Shown here piece after piece: positions 11,594 through 25,286 of a stretch of DNA of 64,000 bases. Position 1 is the first letter of the stretch, and the number at the start of each line of letters is the position of its first letter. The position numbers and the translations under genes are program-made. The stretch spans positions 7,703,992 to 7,767,991 of the forward strand of contig WMCF01000029.1 in assembly GCA_009792885.1 (NCBI GenBank). Direction: 5' to 3'. Origin of the DNA: Eremophila alpestris peregrina. Lineage: Eukaryota > Chordata > Aves > Passeriformes > Alaudidae. The notes beneath the pieces are model-generated. The model saw nothing but the letters and a program-made list of their open reading frames with translations. It was not told the DNA's origin and searched no databases.

Positions 11594-14500
11594 GTGAGCA
11601 ACTCCCAGTGCTTTTGTCTTTACAGAGAAGCCTGATAGTCTGTGGGGATGATTTGCCCTGCTTTTGTGTATCCTGGTATTTATCAACACTTAGTGCAAAA
11701 AGTGAAAGGCCTTTGAAGCTGTAGTGTATAAACTACCTGGGTGAAAACAGTATTTTTCTACTGTCTCACAGACTATTGGTGTGCTTATACCTTTGCATTT
11801 AACTTAATTTGCCTAAAAATGCACTGCAGAGCAATCCTTTTAGCAGGGGTCTGGATGGAAAAAAGCCCATTCCAAATTAGTTGTTGTTTGTCTTCATCTG
11901 CAGAAAGGTTTTCAGCTACATTATTATTTCTGTTATGAGATTCATGTAGTTACTTAATAATGAACAGTAATCCATTCTTTGTTTGCATGCTAATGGAGTT
12001 TCAGTTAGCCTATTAATGTAGAGCAGTATTAGATGGAAATCAGTCTGTGTCAATGAGGATGTGTTAGCAGGTAAACATTGCCTTTGAAACAATGTGCATG
12101 TGTAACACAGGAACCTGAAACATTGGCAACGTAATACTAAAGATAGTCCTGGAATAAAGAACATAATGGACAGTAGGAAATTAAAAGTCTTGTACTAATA
12201 AGAATAAGCTTAATTAGAAGTTCAGTATTATGAACTTGGACAGTAGGCACAGAGCTCACATCATTGGAATAAATAATACTCACACATCACAAGTGTTATC
12301 CAGGCCTGTTGAGACTTGGCTTCTCTGCTGAACACTCACTTGCATGTTGTAAATTCAGCTGTGCTTTCTAATATCCACTCATTCAGTGAGCTGTAAATAG
12401 GCAGTCATGGTCAGTGTAATTCAAGGAAATAAAGATAAAAGGCAGGAAGCAGTAATGGTAACATCACTGCTTGCAGAACAGCTCATCTTCCTAAAATCTG
12501 CTCTAGGAAATTATTTATTTCCAAGAGTAGGCTTAATGCTCCCGAGTTAGATCCTGATCTTCTGCATTGGCCCTTGGTGGTGATGCAATAATCAGCTGAA
12601 GAATGGGGACAGGGATGGTGGTTTCCACTTCTGTGAGTGGTGAAGCTGTGCAGTGGTTTTCCAGTGGCTCCATAATGTCCTGTTCTCCTTGCTGAGCTGT
12701 AAATACCTTTGAGCAGCTGGCCCCACATGTGCAGGGTGGCTGTTCTGATTAGCAGTCAATAAAGTGTAACTTTACAACTTCACAGCACAAAGTACCACCA
12801 ACATGCTAATGAGCCATGTTTCTCCTGATCTGTTTATACAACACATATGCCAAATACATATGGTCAATAATTACCTTTTAACCTATCTTATACTATTATA
12901 AGCAGGCAGATAACCAATTACAATACATGTCTTTTTTGTTGCAGTGTGTTACAAAGTCTGGCATTGCCCAGAGTGACAGCAGAAAGGTAGCTAGATAGCT
13001 TTATCATTTGAAGCTATGAATAAAGTTTTATAAAATTAAACCATGCACCATCTGTGACGTCCTGAAAACTGGTGAAACTGTGATAATATTTTAAGGTGCC
13101 AGTTTTCTGCCTATCTTGGATTTGTGACTAAAACTGGTTGATAATAGCTAGTGTTTTGACTATTACTGAGCAGCACTTGTGCAGTATGAAGGCTTTCTGA
13201 TTTTCCCACACTTGCTTTTCCCTTCCTCCTTTTTTTATTTATTAAACAGTCTTTATTTCCATAAAGAGAGATAAAGAGAGTAGTTGTGTATTTATAAGCT
13301 ATTAGTATGAATGTTCTTTTGTATTCTTCATTCAGTCAAAGATTTACAAATGTGTATGTACTAAGGACATTTTACTGCAATATCAATGAGCAGAAATTCA
13401 GAAGTTCTCCTGCTAAAGTGTCTTTGCAAATCTTAATTCTCTGGAAAATTCACCAGATTTTTTTGTTAGTTTATCTGAATTTCCTTTGTCACCTCTGAGC
13501 TATCAGTTGCTTATGTTGCCAAAATGCTTTACACATGCAAGGAACCAGAGGAAAAACTCTGGCAAAGGAGAAATTTAAATTGCTCACACATTGATTTTGA
13601 AGAGTACTTTCTGTATATTTCAGATGTTTCCTCATTAAGCTTTCTCTATTTCCGTTTTGAAATCTCAGAGTATTGGTAGTGCTTTGGGAAAATCTCTCAA
13701 GAGTCCCTTTTTTGGAAACCAAGTGTTGGCTGTGTCACTACCACTGCTTAGTGTTAAAATGCAGTGTTAGAGTAGGAATTTGTTTCCTTGTGGTTTATGG
13801 AAGTGTCTGAAAACTGGGAGACAACTTGTGGAGCTCCTGAGGCTGAGCTGCCTTGTAAAAAACTTTAAATTGTGCAGTCAGATTATTTTTCTGTTACAAT
13901 CTAATCTATGGTAATTGCAAATCTATTTGTGCTAAGGAGATTAATTCAGCCTCTGAATTGAGTTGAAAGCTTTTCTGTTGCCATCTGGCATTTGGGTGAC
14001 CCCAGAAAAATGTTTTTACATTTCTAACTGAAAGCTTTTACAATAAACTGATAGATTTAATATTTTTTTTCAGTTATCAGAAATGTGGGGTTTATTAATG
14101 TCTGTCAATGTCTGTGAGCACAAGATAATACTTATTAATAAATGATCTTGATTACTCAGAGAAGCTATTTAAAAGCATTTACTATGAAATGTGCATTCCA
14201 GATCCAGTTCTGTGCACCACTGAAAACACAAATCACTGCATGTATAACTCAGTGTGTTGTGCCTTCAAATGAACCATTATTTCAAGCCTTTTTTCTTTTT
14301 GATAAGCACATAAGATTTTCTTCATTTAAGAAAAATAAGAGAAGCCACCCTAAAAAGCTGCAGTTCAACCTGCATATCAGGCAAAGGGATGAACTGCAAA
14401 GTCTCAGGCTGCACCCAGGATAAGACTCAGTTAAATACAAAAACTGACTTTTAAAGAAAATATTCATCTTGGATCAGCTTGGTAGTTTGTTGCAAAGTGA

Positions 14501-14812
14501 GAGATTTTTTTTTCTAGAATTCCAGTGAAAAACTTTAATTACTTTAAATTCAGACTTGAATATTTTTATCTTTTTTCTGTAAAAATCATTAGAAAAAGAT
14601 CGAAATTGAAAAAGGAAATTACTAATAACTTTAAATCAATACATCCACATATACTCTTGCCCTATAAGATGCATGAATATGTAAAACTGGTCCAAATGTT
14701 TTTCCTCACTGATTATCTCCCCTCACTAAATATCATTACAGACTACAGCAGGAATAACCAAACTTCAGGAAACAGATGAAGCATTAAATGTATAGAAATA
14801 GTGTATTAGTAT

Positions 14813-14828
14813 TATATATATATATATA
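14813..14828. repeat. (TA)n short array
   Basis: Eight TA dinucleotides are flanked by a duplicated AGTGTATTA / TAGTGTATTA motif. Confidence 0.85.
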
Positions 14829-15016
14829 GTGTATTATATAATAGTAAGTTGCCTGTGTTCTGCTCAGTGAGGTGGAGGGTTTACATGTTCCTGGCCTTGC
14901 TGCTTAACCTGAGGCCCTAGAGTAGCTTAAGGGATGAGACAAGTCTTTTTAAACTCTTGTAAGAGAATTTACAGCTTCCTTTCAGATGAAATCTGAGAGA
15001 AATCTTTGGATTAAAT

Positions 15017-15032
15017 AAAAAAAAAAAAAAAA
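15017..15032. repeat. Poly-A run (16 A)
   Basis: The run is preceded by ATTAAATA, so it looks like a retroposed 3' end. The 100 bp upstream gives no coding or repeat identity that I recognise, so I call it only as a homopolymer. Confidence 0.8.
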
Positions 15033-18000
15033 GTGGTTGTCCTCCCTCCAATACCCACCCTGGAGCAGAGGTTTGGTGTTTGGTTCCTGGAACAAAAAGA
15101 TGATCTGTGCAGTGGAGAGACAATGTCAGCATGAACAGGTGAAGGCTGCAGGAGAAGAGCAAGTGCAGGAATGCACAGCATGGGAGAACAGCAGTGTGAG
15201 GCACCCATCACCTCGTGTGTCACTGCTGGCTTTGATACCTGTGTGATGCTGAGAGGAGCTGCAGAACATCCCATTGCCTTAAACATCCCTTGATCACTCT
15301 GCAGTATCACTTCAGCATGAGTGTGCTTTGAATTCCTTGATCAAAATGTTCATTAGGAACCCTGCTATTAGACAAACACTTGTCTTTGAGGCTGAAGCAG
15401 TAGTTTAAAAGTGAACAAAACACTGGGTGAAAAAAGTGCATCTTACGTACCCGTGGTGTTCAGTTTCTAATGAACTGGGCAGGGGTTGAATGCTGGGCAT
15501 TGCTGCTTTCAGAAAGGAACTTGGGAGCCTGCAACAACTTCAGTTTGGAAAGCAAATGCAGAGCTGGTTCAAAAAGTAGCTCTTCAGATGTAAAGCTGTA
15601 AATTTTGCTCAGAGCTGATGTGAAACCAGGCTTTGGCATTGAGAACAGAGTGGTTCTCTTTGACCTCTTTTCTGGGAGCATGGAAGGAACCTAACCCAAA
15701 TACAGAGGAGCTGAATGCTAAATCAGGGGGAAGAGAATTGTGGAGGACTGGGACAGGAAGGAGAAATTGAAATGTGACTCTGGCAACACTAAGAAGATAG
15801 ACATGAAAAGATTTGAGAAGAACAGGACCTAGATGACCAGAATGAAATGAACCAAAACCATGTCAGTAAGAAATCATACAATGATGTTTCAGAGATTCAG
15901 TGCCACAAACACCAGAAATAACTGATTTGCAATAGATTTGTATCTTAGTTCTGAATGATTTCAGTGAAGAAGGTGTAGGCTGTAAATAGTATTGTCCTAT
16001 ATTGACACAGTTAAGTTTTTTTTGCCTCTTGCCTTCCTGTTCTCCCTTCACTGATGGTTAGTTTTAAGTAGATTTAAAATATATTTGTTTCATTGAAGCT
16101 GCTTCTCTTCTATGTTCATTTCAAACTGATGCCCTGAGTGGTCTTTTTCCAGTGTACAGATTGTTTGTTTAGGCCATGAAATTATGTCTCTTGTTTGAAT
16201 AAGGGATCTTAAAAGTGTGGTCTTCAAAACTTGCAATTTGAGTTTGTGTAAACTGCGATTACATTCATTTTCCAATTTTTTTTTGCAGGCATAGAAGTTA
16301 ATATATCCATTTAACTTTTAAAATATGCACTGCCTATTGCTGTTTTATTTGGGTTTTTTTTTAACTTGGACTGCTGATTCCCTTCTTTCTTCTTTACGAT
16401 CATGAAACAAAGACAGAAAAACCTACCCCCAGTGCCCTTTCATTGGAATAGGCCTGATAGAAGAGGAAGAGGGGAAAGAATGGAGAATGGCCCAGTGAAG
16501 TAGTGAACTGAGTGAGAAAGGAACAGCACTTGAGATGGAAACAGAAGTGAATCAGGGAAATCTTTGCAGTGGTGGAGAAAAGATGTCACAGGGTGCAGCA
16601 TCTCTTTAGAATGTTCATTCTAAGTCCTCCTTTTCAGCTTAACACTTCTTAAAGCTTTCTCTTGCCTAGGTCTCTGTCTGCATCTCTCTGATGGCCTTTT
16701 GACAAGGCTGTGCCTGTTCCTGGGCCCAGCTGTCACTCATGTGAGAATCCAGACTCCTGTGCTGAGCATCCATGTGCCAATTAGTTATCCCCAGTGGCAG
16801 GCTGTAAAAAGACCACAAGCAGCTTTTCCTGAAGAGCAGACAAACCCTGCTGGGGCATAACATTTACCCCTTCCTAAAGCCCTTCAGAATTCCCCTGGAA
16901 CAGCCCCTGCCCCTCCCGGCGTGCTGCCATCGCCTCGTGTTGCCATGGCAGCAGCTCCTGCAGGAGGGGACTGTCACAGCTCCGGTGCCAGTGCTGCTGC
17001 TGGGATGAAGAGTGTGCTGTGGGTGCTACATTCACCTCTCTTCAGTCCATCAGTAATTCCCTTGTTCTCACACGCCTTCTAAATATATCTGCTGATGGTT
17101 CTTTCAGCTCATCTGCTCCTTCTTTTAGAAATGCAGGCTGCATCCCATCTGGAGTTCTTGGCAGCCTTTGCATGGTCTGATTTCTGCAGCTCTTTCTTGG
17201 TGTGAGTCTGGTTTGCTTCAGCATTTCTTCTTCCTCCGTGGTAAATTCATCTCGTGTCACAAATCACTGGGGCTGGCTGCTTGGGCAACATGGGAGCTAT
17301 TTGTTAAATTTTGTATTTTGTTTTCAAATTGTGAGGAAACACTAGCTCCAAAAATTTATTCGAGATGAGATGAGCTACATTTGAAGTGTTTTTAAAAGTA
17401 GAATAAATATTTGTCTGAACTAATATAAAGTATTTTGAGGCATAATGGAGTTGGGAATGGATACCTCACTCTTTATGCTCATATACTCAATCAAAACTCA
17501 TGTGATTTTAGTTTTATTTGTGTGACAGATGGAAGGAAGTGCACTGTTACCCAAAGAGAATCTAATTACCCTGTGCTTGTTGAAGAAAAATACTTTGATT
17601 TCAGTGGGATTTGCTTGCCAGGTAAATCACAGTTTAGATCCTGAGCTAGGCATGTGTGTGATTGAGTGTTAGGTTTCCTTACTACACACACTATAAAACC
17701 TCCAGCAGCATTATGGATTAAGTTCTATTTTAGATATACGAGGAAAGGTCTTTGAAATCTTAAAGTCCATTTACCAATGGATCTCCATCAAATTATTTAT
17801 GTGAGTCTTCCTTGGAGATGTGTGTGCAATTTCTCTAGAAATGGCCAAAAGTGTAGTGAGTTTACATTGCAATGAGATTGGAAAGAGCTGCTGTCCACAC
17901 TGAAGCCCTGCCTCAGGAACTGGTACTGAAATTGCTCATGTGCTCTTGGTGGAGACCAGCAGTTGTGGCTCCTGACCCTGCTCACCTGGCAGAATTTTCC

Positions 18001-18593
18001 TCCTCAGGGGTGAAAGTCAGAGCTCTGGTGTGGGAAGGCTCAGAGAGACCACGCAGTTGTTAATTAATGAGAATAATTGCAAGTGAGTAGCTAATTGCTA
18101 TTAATATGTTGGGAAAGACAGATGCAAAATATCTGTGTGTGTGACCTTTACATCCTGCTCTGTCTCATTATGCTCCTGCCAGGAAGGGCTGCTCACAGAG
18201 CTTTTGATGCCTGTCCTTGTCAGCAGGACAACACGAGCCTTTATTTCCTCAGGGACTCCTGCCACAGATGTTATGGAAGGTTAATTTATATGGAGTAGCA
18301 TTTCACTGACACGTGCATGGAGGTGAATCCTTCTGCAATGTGACACTTGCAAAAAGTAGTGCATTGTTTAGGTGAATGAACCCATTAGACAGTTGCTGTG
18401 GACGTATAAATTCAGTCTTATGTAGATTTTCTTATAAGTTAGACTAGTCACATTGTTGAAAAATGTATTCATTTTTATTTACTGATTTATCTGACTGTTT
18501 TGTTTAAATATTGATTGTTGTGCACAAAGCTAATTTAGAAAAATGTTGTCTTAACTCCTCTTTGTTTCTCTTTTATGTGGCAGTAGTCTGCAG

Positions 18594-18647
18594 GCCACTT
18601 GATTGTCCTTTTGGGTCTCTTCCAACTTCGAACATTCTGTGATTCAG
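18594..18647 (+). mobile_element. CR1 LINE 3' terminal fragment, forward orientation
   Basis: The stretch TTGGGTCTCTTCCAACTTCG followed by AACATTCTGTGATTCAG matches the CR1 3' terminus (GGTCCCTTCCAACC...ATTCTATGATTC). Only the last 50 or so bases are present, typical of 5'-truncated insertions. It is in the same orientation as ENTREP2. The substitutions suggest moderate age. Confidence 0.8.
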
Positions 18648-21249
18648 AAAGGTGTAGATGCTAAAAGAGTTAATTGGAATCAAAAGAGCAGAAAATTAGT
18701 AGATGCTGAAATAGGTACTTTTTACAAATTTCTAGTTAATGTTTCTCAGCTGAGAGCACAAGGTCTTTATTACTAACTCAGGCTCCCTCTTACACTTTCC
18801 TAAAAAATGCAATAAATAATGCAATTGCTGGAGCTATACCAACATTAGAGAAACAACAAACACCCATTGCTGTGTGTGGAATGTGACAGTGCTGCACTCA
18901 CTGTTGTCTTAGCCTTTTACTCTAATCACACTTGAGGAAATTCTCTATGGCTTCTACTGACAGGGAATTTCTTGGAGGTATTGAACATCTCCTATTATGA
19001 GATATTTTGAGATTCGTTTTGTATAAATGCATCTTTGCATTTGTCTGTCACTCTGCTCCTGTATGCAGAGCCAAGGTTGCACTTTGGATTCCAGGGTTCT
19101 TGAAAAGCCTTGGCAGCCACTACCAAATCCCTCACTTTATTGATGTTGTTGTTGTTTGCTGCACAGTGACACAGGAGGAAACCAAACTACTACTTCTGAC
19201 CTTTAAACAGGAGTTATTTAGTGTGATGCAAAGTGTGCTGCACACACCCAGTGCCCCTCTCTGTGGCACATGGGGCTGTTTCCAGCACTCACATCATCCT
19301 CCAGGGGCACAGCCTGCTGACTCTTGCTGGAACCTCATTGCTACTCTGGCAATAAATAAAATATTGTCAGAGGGAGGTGTCATTTTTGCTTGTAAATCAA
19401 AGCCAGTAACATTGTTTATAAACTTAAATAGAATCATATTTGAAGTTAGGATTTTTCACTATACATTTCAATAAAAATATAGAAATGAAGATACAACCAA
19501 GCAACAAATAATAATTAAATTCCAAGATCTAGCTGAATGAAAACAAGCCAATAGGGCCATAATGGAGTCAGTAAAATCACATACACCAAGTTCACGTTCA
19601 GAACTTTTCATCTGAATTATTTAGCTTTGAAATTAGAAATAGTTGCACGGATTTTACTCTTTATACTGAGGTTTCAGCTTTCCTTCACAAAGTTAAATAG
19701 CCTCATTGGAGTCAAAAGGAATTTAATCTGGAGAAAATGTAATTTAATTCAATAATGACTGGAATTGAACAGGCTGATATAATTTAGGATAAAACAGGAT
19801 ATAATTTATGGTTCCTAACATTAAAACATTAAAATCTTTATCCTGATGCTGTGCCACAGGGAATATTTCTGCCTATTTAATATAGAACATTGCTTTAGGC
19901 CTAGAGAAAATATTTTTGTTCAAATCTTTATTTTAATTTAAGCAAGCAACATGGAATACTGAATTAAACAGATCTGAAATGCCAACACTTTTCATCCTGT
20001 CTCTTCTTGGCAAGTACTGAGAAATCATGAAGAAGAAATCTATTATGAGGCAAATAATGGGAAAGATAAATTTTGTTGTTTCTTGTACACTTGCAAACCA
20101 TGACTCTAGAGTGTTGGTTTGAGTGCCATTTCTGTTTAGTAAGTTTTTTAATGGGCTCAATAAAAAGTTGTATGTTTTGTCTGTTTGAACCTATAATATG
20201 TAATGAGCATCCAGCATCTGGCCGATGCAGCAGGTAGCTTCTGGCTGTACCCCAGCTCATCTTGCATTAACTTAGTCCTGACACACTTGCTAATCTCACT
20301 GCTCCATAGCTCTTGGTGGTGATAAATTTTCAGGTTTGCTTCTGGTGTTTAACCTTCTGCACCTCTGTCAGGGAAGCTCTAAATTCTGTAGCACAAATAA
20401 CACTAAATGTTACTGTCTGCAGTTCGTGTAAGACAAAGTTCTGTGAGCATATTACCTTGGGGCAAGATTTTAATCTACTTATACAGTGGTTTACAAGCAC
20501 AATTTACCCCTGGCTATTCTTGCTGCTTCACAAATGAGAAATATGTGTGTTAAAAGGAATTTATTTGAAATCCCGTTGAAAATACCCACAAATATTTAAT
20601 GTGATTGGAAAGAAGCCTGTAGTACCTCATGTCTCGAAAAAATTGCTTTCTACAAATGATTTCAGAGTAAACCAAAGTTCATTCCAGGAGATTTTCTGAC
20701 CTTTCAGGAGCTGCAGAGCAGGAATTAACAGGAAAAAACACGTAGACAGAATTACAGGTACAGAGGATTGGCAGATTTACAGAAACCAGCTTGCCATGGC
20801 AATGCCTGGTTTTATTTGAAATACCCTGCGCAGGAGAATTGAGTAATATGTTTTATCAGCACAGAGGGTAACATTTTGTCTAAGTGTTCATGTCTTGACT
20901 ATCAAACCACTGCAAACCACCAGGGGAAGTAGTGGTTGAAATGCCAGCAATGAAAAAGCAATCCTGTTTCATATATATCTCCAAAATGAAAGCGTGAGGA
21001 ATGACATAAAATATTGCTTTTAGAAATATGGTTTCATGTGATACAATATTTACGTCTCTTTTGGAGGACTTACATTATTTTGCATGTAGAAACTTCCTGC
21101 TTGTAGTAGCAAGCATTTCTTCAAACTATAAAGTGTGCTGTTCCTTTTTTACTTTGCTCTTGATTTGTATAAGTGCAGTAATGAGGGGGTGGTTTGGGTC
21201 ACTTAAAGAATCCCCATCAAAAGCAGGGTTTGATATAAATTTGTGAAAG

Positions 21250-21919
21250 TCATAGAATCCTAGAATGGGTTGGGCTGGGATAGTCACCTTGTCCCACCCC
21301 CTGTCATGGGCAGGGACAGCTTCCATCAGAGCACATTGCTCAGAGATCCATCCAGCCTGGCCTTGAAAACTTCCAGGGAAAGGCTGGGCACACCTTCTCT
21401 GGGCAACCTCTTCCAGGGCCTCACCACCCCCACAGGGATGAATTTCCTCCAAATTTCTGATCTAACCCTGCCTTCTGACATTTTGAAGCCATTTCCCCTT
21501 GTCCTCACATTCCAGGCCCTTGTCCCAAGTCCCTCTCCAGCTCTCCTTAGGCACTGGAGTGGGAGAGGTTCTCCCTGGAGCCTTCTCTTCTCCAGGCTGA
21601 GCACCCCCAGCTCTCCCAGCTGGCTCCAGAGCAGAGGTGCTCCAGCCCTCTGGGCATCTTTGTGGCCTCCTCTGGACTTGCTCCAGCACATTCACATCCC
21701 TCCTGCCCTGGAGCCCCAGGGCTGGACACAGCATTCCAGGCCTCACAAGAGTGGAGTAGATGGGGAGAGTCCCCTCCCTTGAGCTCCTGGCCATGCTGCT
21801 GGTGATGCAGCCCAGGACTCAGCTGCCTTTCTGGGCTGCAGACACACTGTCAGGTCATGCTGTGCTCCTCATCCACCAACACCCCCAAGTCCTCCTCCTC
21901 AGGGCTGCTCTCACTGCGT
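21250..21919 (-). mobile_element. CR1 LINE copy of about 670 bp, reverse orientation, 3' end intact
   Basis: The + strand begins with TCATAGAATCCTAGAATGG, the complement of the CR1 3' terminal short repeats. It then follows the CR1 3' region: the GGGCAACCTCTTCCAGGGCC block, AATTTCCTCCAAATTTCTGA, the CCTTCTCTTCTCCAGGCTGA block, and CTGGACACAGCATTCCAGGC. On the right it stops near 21919, so the element is 5'-truncated and contains at most the very end of the reverse transcriptase frame. It is better preserved than the copy at 3.6 kb. Overlapping open frames on both strands here (for example 170 codons at 21270-21782) are by-products of its GC-rich sequence. Confidence 0.93.
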
Positions 21920-24900
21920 TTTTGGGTAGAAAGCTGTATATGGACAGAAAATGTAAATTGTTAATGTGTTCTGTTGCAAGACAGAAGCTGCAGTGCGTGC
22001 TAAAGTTGGTTCATTTGTTTTTCCCCTTTTTGCCTCCTATCAATTCAAGAACAAATTGTGAAAGGCACAGTAAGGGCAAGAAGGTGCTTTGAGGCAGCTA
22101 GCTAAAGAATTAAAGTTTTTGGGTTCTCAGGTAATACAGTTTTAACAGTGCCTTTGGGAAAGAAGGTAAAAGGAAGTTTAAAGCTTATGGTGAAAACAAA
22201 AGAGAATAAATTACTTGAGGCCAGTTGTGAAGAAAAGAGAAATATTAAGAGGCAAAAATGAAAGCCTTGAAAAAGAATATGGAGGGTGGAGAATATATCA
22301 GCTTGTGTAAATCCCTTTGATTTTTTTGGTGGTATCCATAAAATTAAGATGATCTACTTGGGATATTCTGAAGGCAGATGTATGGTTGTGTCTACATTTA
22401 ATAAATGTGAAAGGAAGAATGTTCACAAATAATCTGAGAATATTAATAATTTTCTAAAAGGTCATGTTATACTCAAGAGAGAAATACAAACAAACTTCCT
22501 TTATAGTGGAAAGATAATATAACCTTAGTGCTTAAATTTTATTTTATTTCAGAAGGGCACTTTTTCTAGCCTCTCCATGGCAAGGCATGGGGGGTTACTG
22601 ATATTTTCATTCTGTGCAGATGTGTGTGGTGTGGTCTGTTGGGACTGCAAAGGTGCAAACTCACTGTTGATACATTCTCCATATTTATACCTAAAGTAGT
22701 TCCCAGAAATGGAGTTAAAAGGGGAGCCTTGTGTGGGTCCATGTGCAAGATGACATCTCACACAGTGAGTTGTCATATAACTTTAAATCATTGTGTCCAA
22801 ACTTCTTAGTCTTGCAGAATTAGTTTAGGACCATGGTAACATTTTAGTTACATTTACATAGGAAGTCCTATTAACATTTCTTCCATAGAGTCCTTTGCAT
22901 AGGATATAAGCTTTGACTTCTCCAGTTAGTTCTGCTACCACCATGTCACAATAAATCCATTGCTTTTGCTTTTTGTTCATGTATTAGTTCTTGGTGACTT
23001 TTGGAGTTTTATGGCATTAATGCTTCTTGCTGATTTCTAAGAATATTTTATCTTGTTTATATGTTATAACTAGAAAGGTGAAGAACATAATATTACAGTT
23101 TTAAATCAGCATTAAGATGTCATGACTCTTCAGTATCTGACAATTCTGAATTTACTTCAGTGTAAGTTTTTGCCCTTGATCATTGGGTTGCCTGTGTCTT
23201 AGTCTCTTTCTTTATAGTTCCATACTGCTCCTTCAAGTATGTCTCACTGAGCTCTCAGAGCAAAGATTTGGTAGCTCTCTTTCTGAGGAAAATTTCAATG
23301 CAAAAATTAGGCATACTTGACTTCATAAATAATGTGTATCTAACTTCATCTGCAGTGTTTCATGTTGGGTCTCCATCATCATCCACAATGGCCACTCTTT
23401 CAAGGGGTTACAGATGTGTTTATTTTTGCTGCTGCACCTGTGCCAGTGTTAGGAAATACTGATGAGTGATAAAAACATTGGCACAGTGAAAATGCTTTTT
23501 AATGTCTGTAAATGTGGTAATTGATACTTTTGTGCCTCCTTTTCTCTGTTGTGGCTTCCAGCATGGTGGTAAACTTCACCTCTGAAGTTGTGATAACAGA
23601 GTACCATGTGTGTCCTATTCCATCAGCAGAAGGATTTTTTTGGTATTTAGCTGAGAAGCATTAAGGAAGGAGATTGGAAATTCTTTAATTCCTTTTATTA
23701 GGATCTTTGTGCCCTGCAGGAGGCAGGGTGGTTTCAAAAGACTTGCAAAGGACGTGAATTTCCCCCTTCAGCTCCATGTCCAGGTTAGGTAGTTCCTTGC
23801 CTGGGACATTAAGAAGTGAGGTATAAAATAGCAAAATTGGGAAGCCAAGTGTGAGAGAGAACTTCAGTGTTTGAGATCATGTGGTGGCTGCCCCTTCAAA
23901 GTGCTGGTCCTGAACAGAAAGTGAGACTTGGACCCACCAAGATGAACAGGAATTGTAAGAGCCTGTTTCATGATTCTGACAGTGCTGGGTCCTTCCCTCT
24001 TGTGTTTGCCAGTGACAAGAGGAAGAGGTTACCTTGGAAACACCAATAGAGGTTTCTTCATTAATGAATGCTGATATGGAGAAGGTACTGCAAAGATAGA
24101 TAAACCTGATGTAGGGCACAGCTCTTGTTGTCAGCTGTGATGCTTGGAAGAATCTGAAGCTGGTAACTAAAATTTGTAACGCAGCTTGTGGTTAATGCTG
24201 TGGAGGTTATGGGGGGGTTTGTCCAAAAGCACTAGAAAAAAACATGCAGCCATTTTGGATTTAAGGTTGTCAAAAATATTCCTGGCACATGCACTGACAA
24301 AAGATAACATCTTGTGAGAACAGTGAGGGGCTGAAAACTGTGAGCATGCATATGGAAAAGAGATGCAACAGAATTTCTTACTAATTTCATATGATACGTA
24401 ACTGTTGAGTTGTGGCAATGTCAGCACTGAATATTTAAGGTGGCCACACATCAGGCACACTTTTGTTCTTGGCCTCTCACTGCTGGTGCCATTCCCTCTA
24501 TGTTGAGATTTGTCTGCCCTGACTGGACCAGGATTTTTACATTTAAAACAATAAAATGATAATTCAACTGATGGAATCAGGTTAATGATTGTTTTGACAC
24601 ATTTTGAGATGAGAAAAAAGGAGTGATTAACACCATGAGTAGTTCATATGGAGGATGCTGCCTAAATTGTAATTATTGTTTAAAACCCAAGCAGTTATAT
24701 GTATCCAGAATTTTATTCACTCCTTTTTCCCAACTTGTGACACTCATGAAACATGATAGTCACAAATACTTCTCCTGTCTAAGATACCCATTTCCACATC
24801 AAAAGGATTTAAATTGTTTCAAGGCTACATCTGTTTATAATAAAACATTTTTCAAATCTTACTTTTTAGTAATGCTTGGTAATAAAACCCATTAAATTTT

Positions 24901-25175
24901 CAGAGTGTGTGATAAAAGTGGGAGGTAAATGGATTATTTTGAAATGGCTGGAGGAAAACATATAATAGTCATGTCTAGTTTTGATTTAGCTTTTTCTTAC
25001 AGTGCAAGACTGAGGATGCTGTCAGATTAAGTACCCTATACTCTTTAGAACACATAAAATGTTACCATCCATGTAATTGTGTGACAGGCTGGAAGTTCTT
25101 GAACATCTAAATTATATTTTTCCCTTGTTTGCCTCTTGAAGTGAGTAATAATAGGGTGCTTGGTGTTTTTTGCAG

Positions 25176-25286
25176 ATCACCTTTTTCATGCTGCTCTCTG
25201 CGGTGTGTGTGATGCTGAATTTGGCTGGGTCCATCCTCTCCTGCCAGAATGCTCAGCTGGTGAAGTCCCTGGAAGGATGTCAGCTG
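25176..25286 (+). CDS. ENTREP2: ENTREP2 coding exon: TM3
   Basis: This 111-bp exon (37 codons, phase 0/0) opens with ITFFMLLSAVC and ends SLEGCQL. The acceptor is TTTTTTGCAG and the donor is CTG|GTGAGT. Residues 1-23 form a hydrophobic helix, the third of the four CD20-like helices. The remainder (SCQNAQLVKSLEGCQL) starts the loop between TM3 and TM4 and holds two cysteines. The sequence is close to human FAM189A1 as I remember it (AVCVMLNLAGSIL core). The next exon continues it as CQL-IKFDS. Confidence 0.95.

Larger units (their letters stand above)
11594..25175 (+). other. ENTREP2: ENTREP2 intron, 13.6 kb
   Basis: This is the largest complete intron in the window. It carries a CR1 3' end at 18.6 kb, a CR1 copy of about 670 bp at 21.3-21.9 kb, a 16-A run at 15.0 kb and a short (TA)n. 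A GC-richer patch at about 16.9-17.0 kb contains no recognisable gene. Open frames such as 155 codons at 19007-19474 (+) have no family resemblance that I recognise. Confidence 0.75.

Noticed and set aside
15001..15032. ATTAAATA followed by 16 A, like a processed pseudogene tail
   Set aside because: Nothing upstream resembles a gene or a CR1 copy, and poly(A)-tailed retrocopies are rare in birds, so a simple A-run is the safer call.
16900..17000. GC-rich patch that could be a promoter or CpG island
   Set aside because: Only a few CpGs and no associated exon or conserved motif were seen.
19007..19474. 155-codon open frame on the plus strand
   Set aside because: No family resemblance, mixed hydrophobic and random composition, and it lies inside an intron on the same strand as ENTREP2 without suitable splice sites.
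21270..21794. Several overlapping open frames of 100-170 codons on both strands
   Set aside because: They coincide with the reverse-oriented CR1 copy and reflect its GC-rich sequence, not genes.
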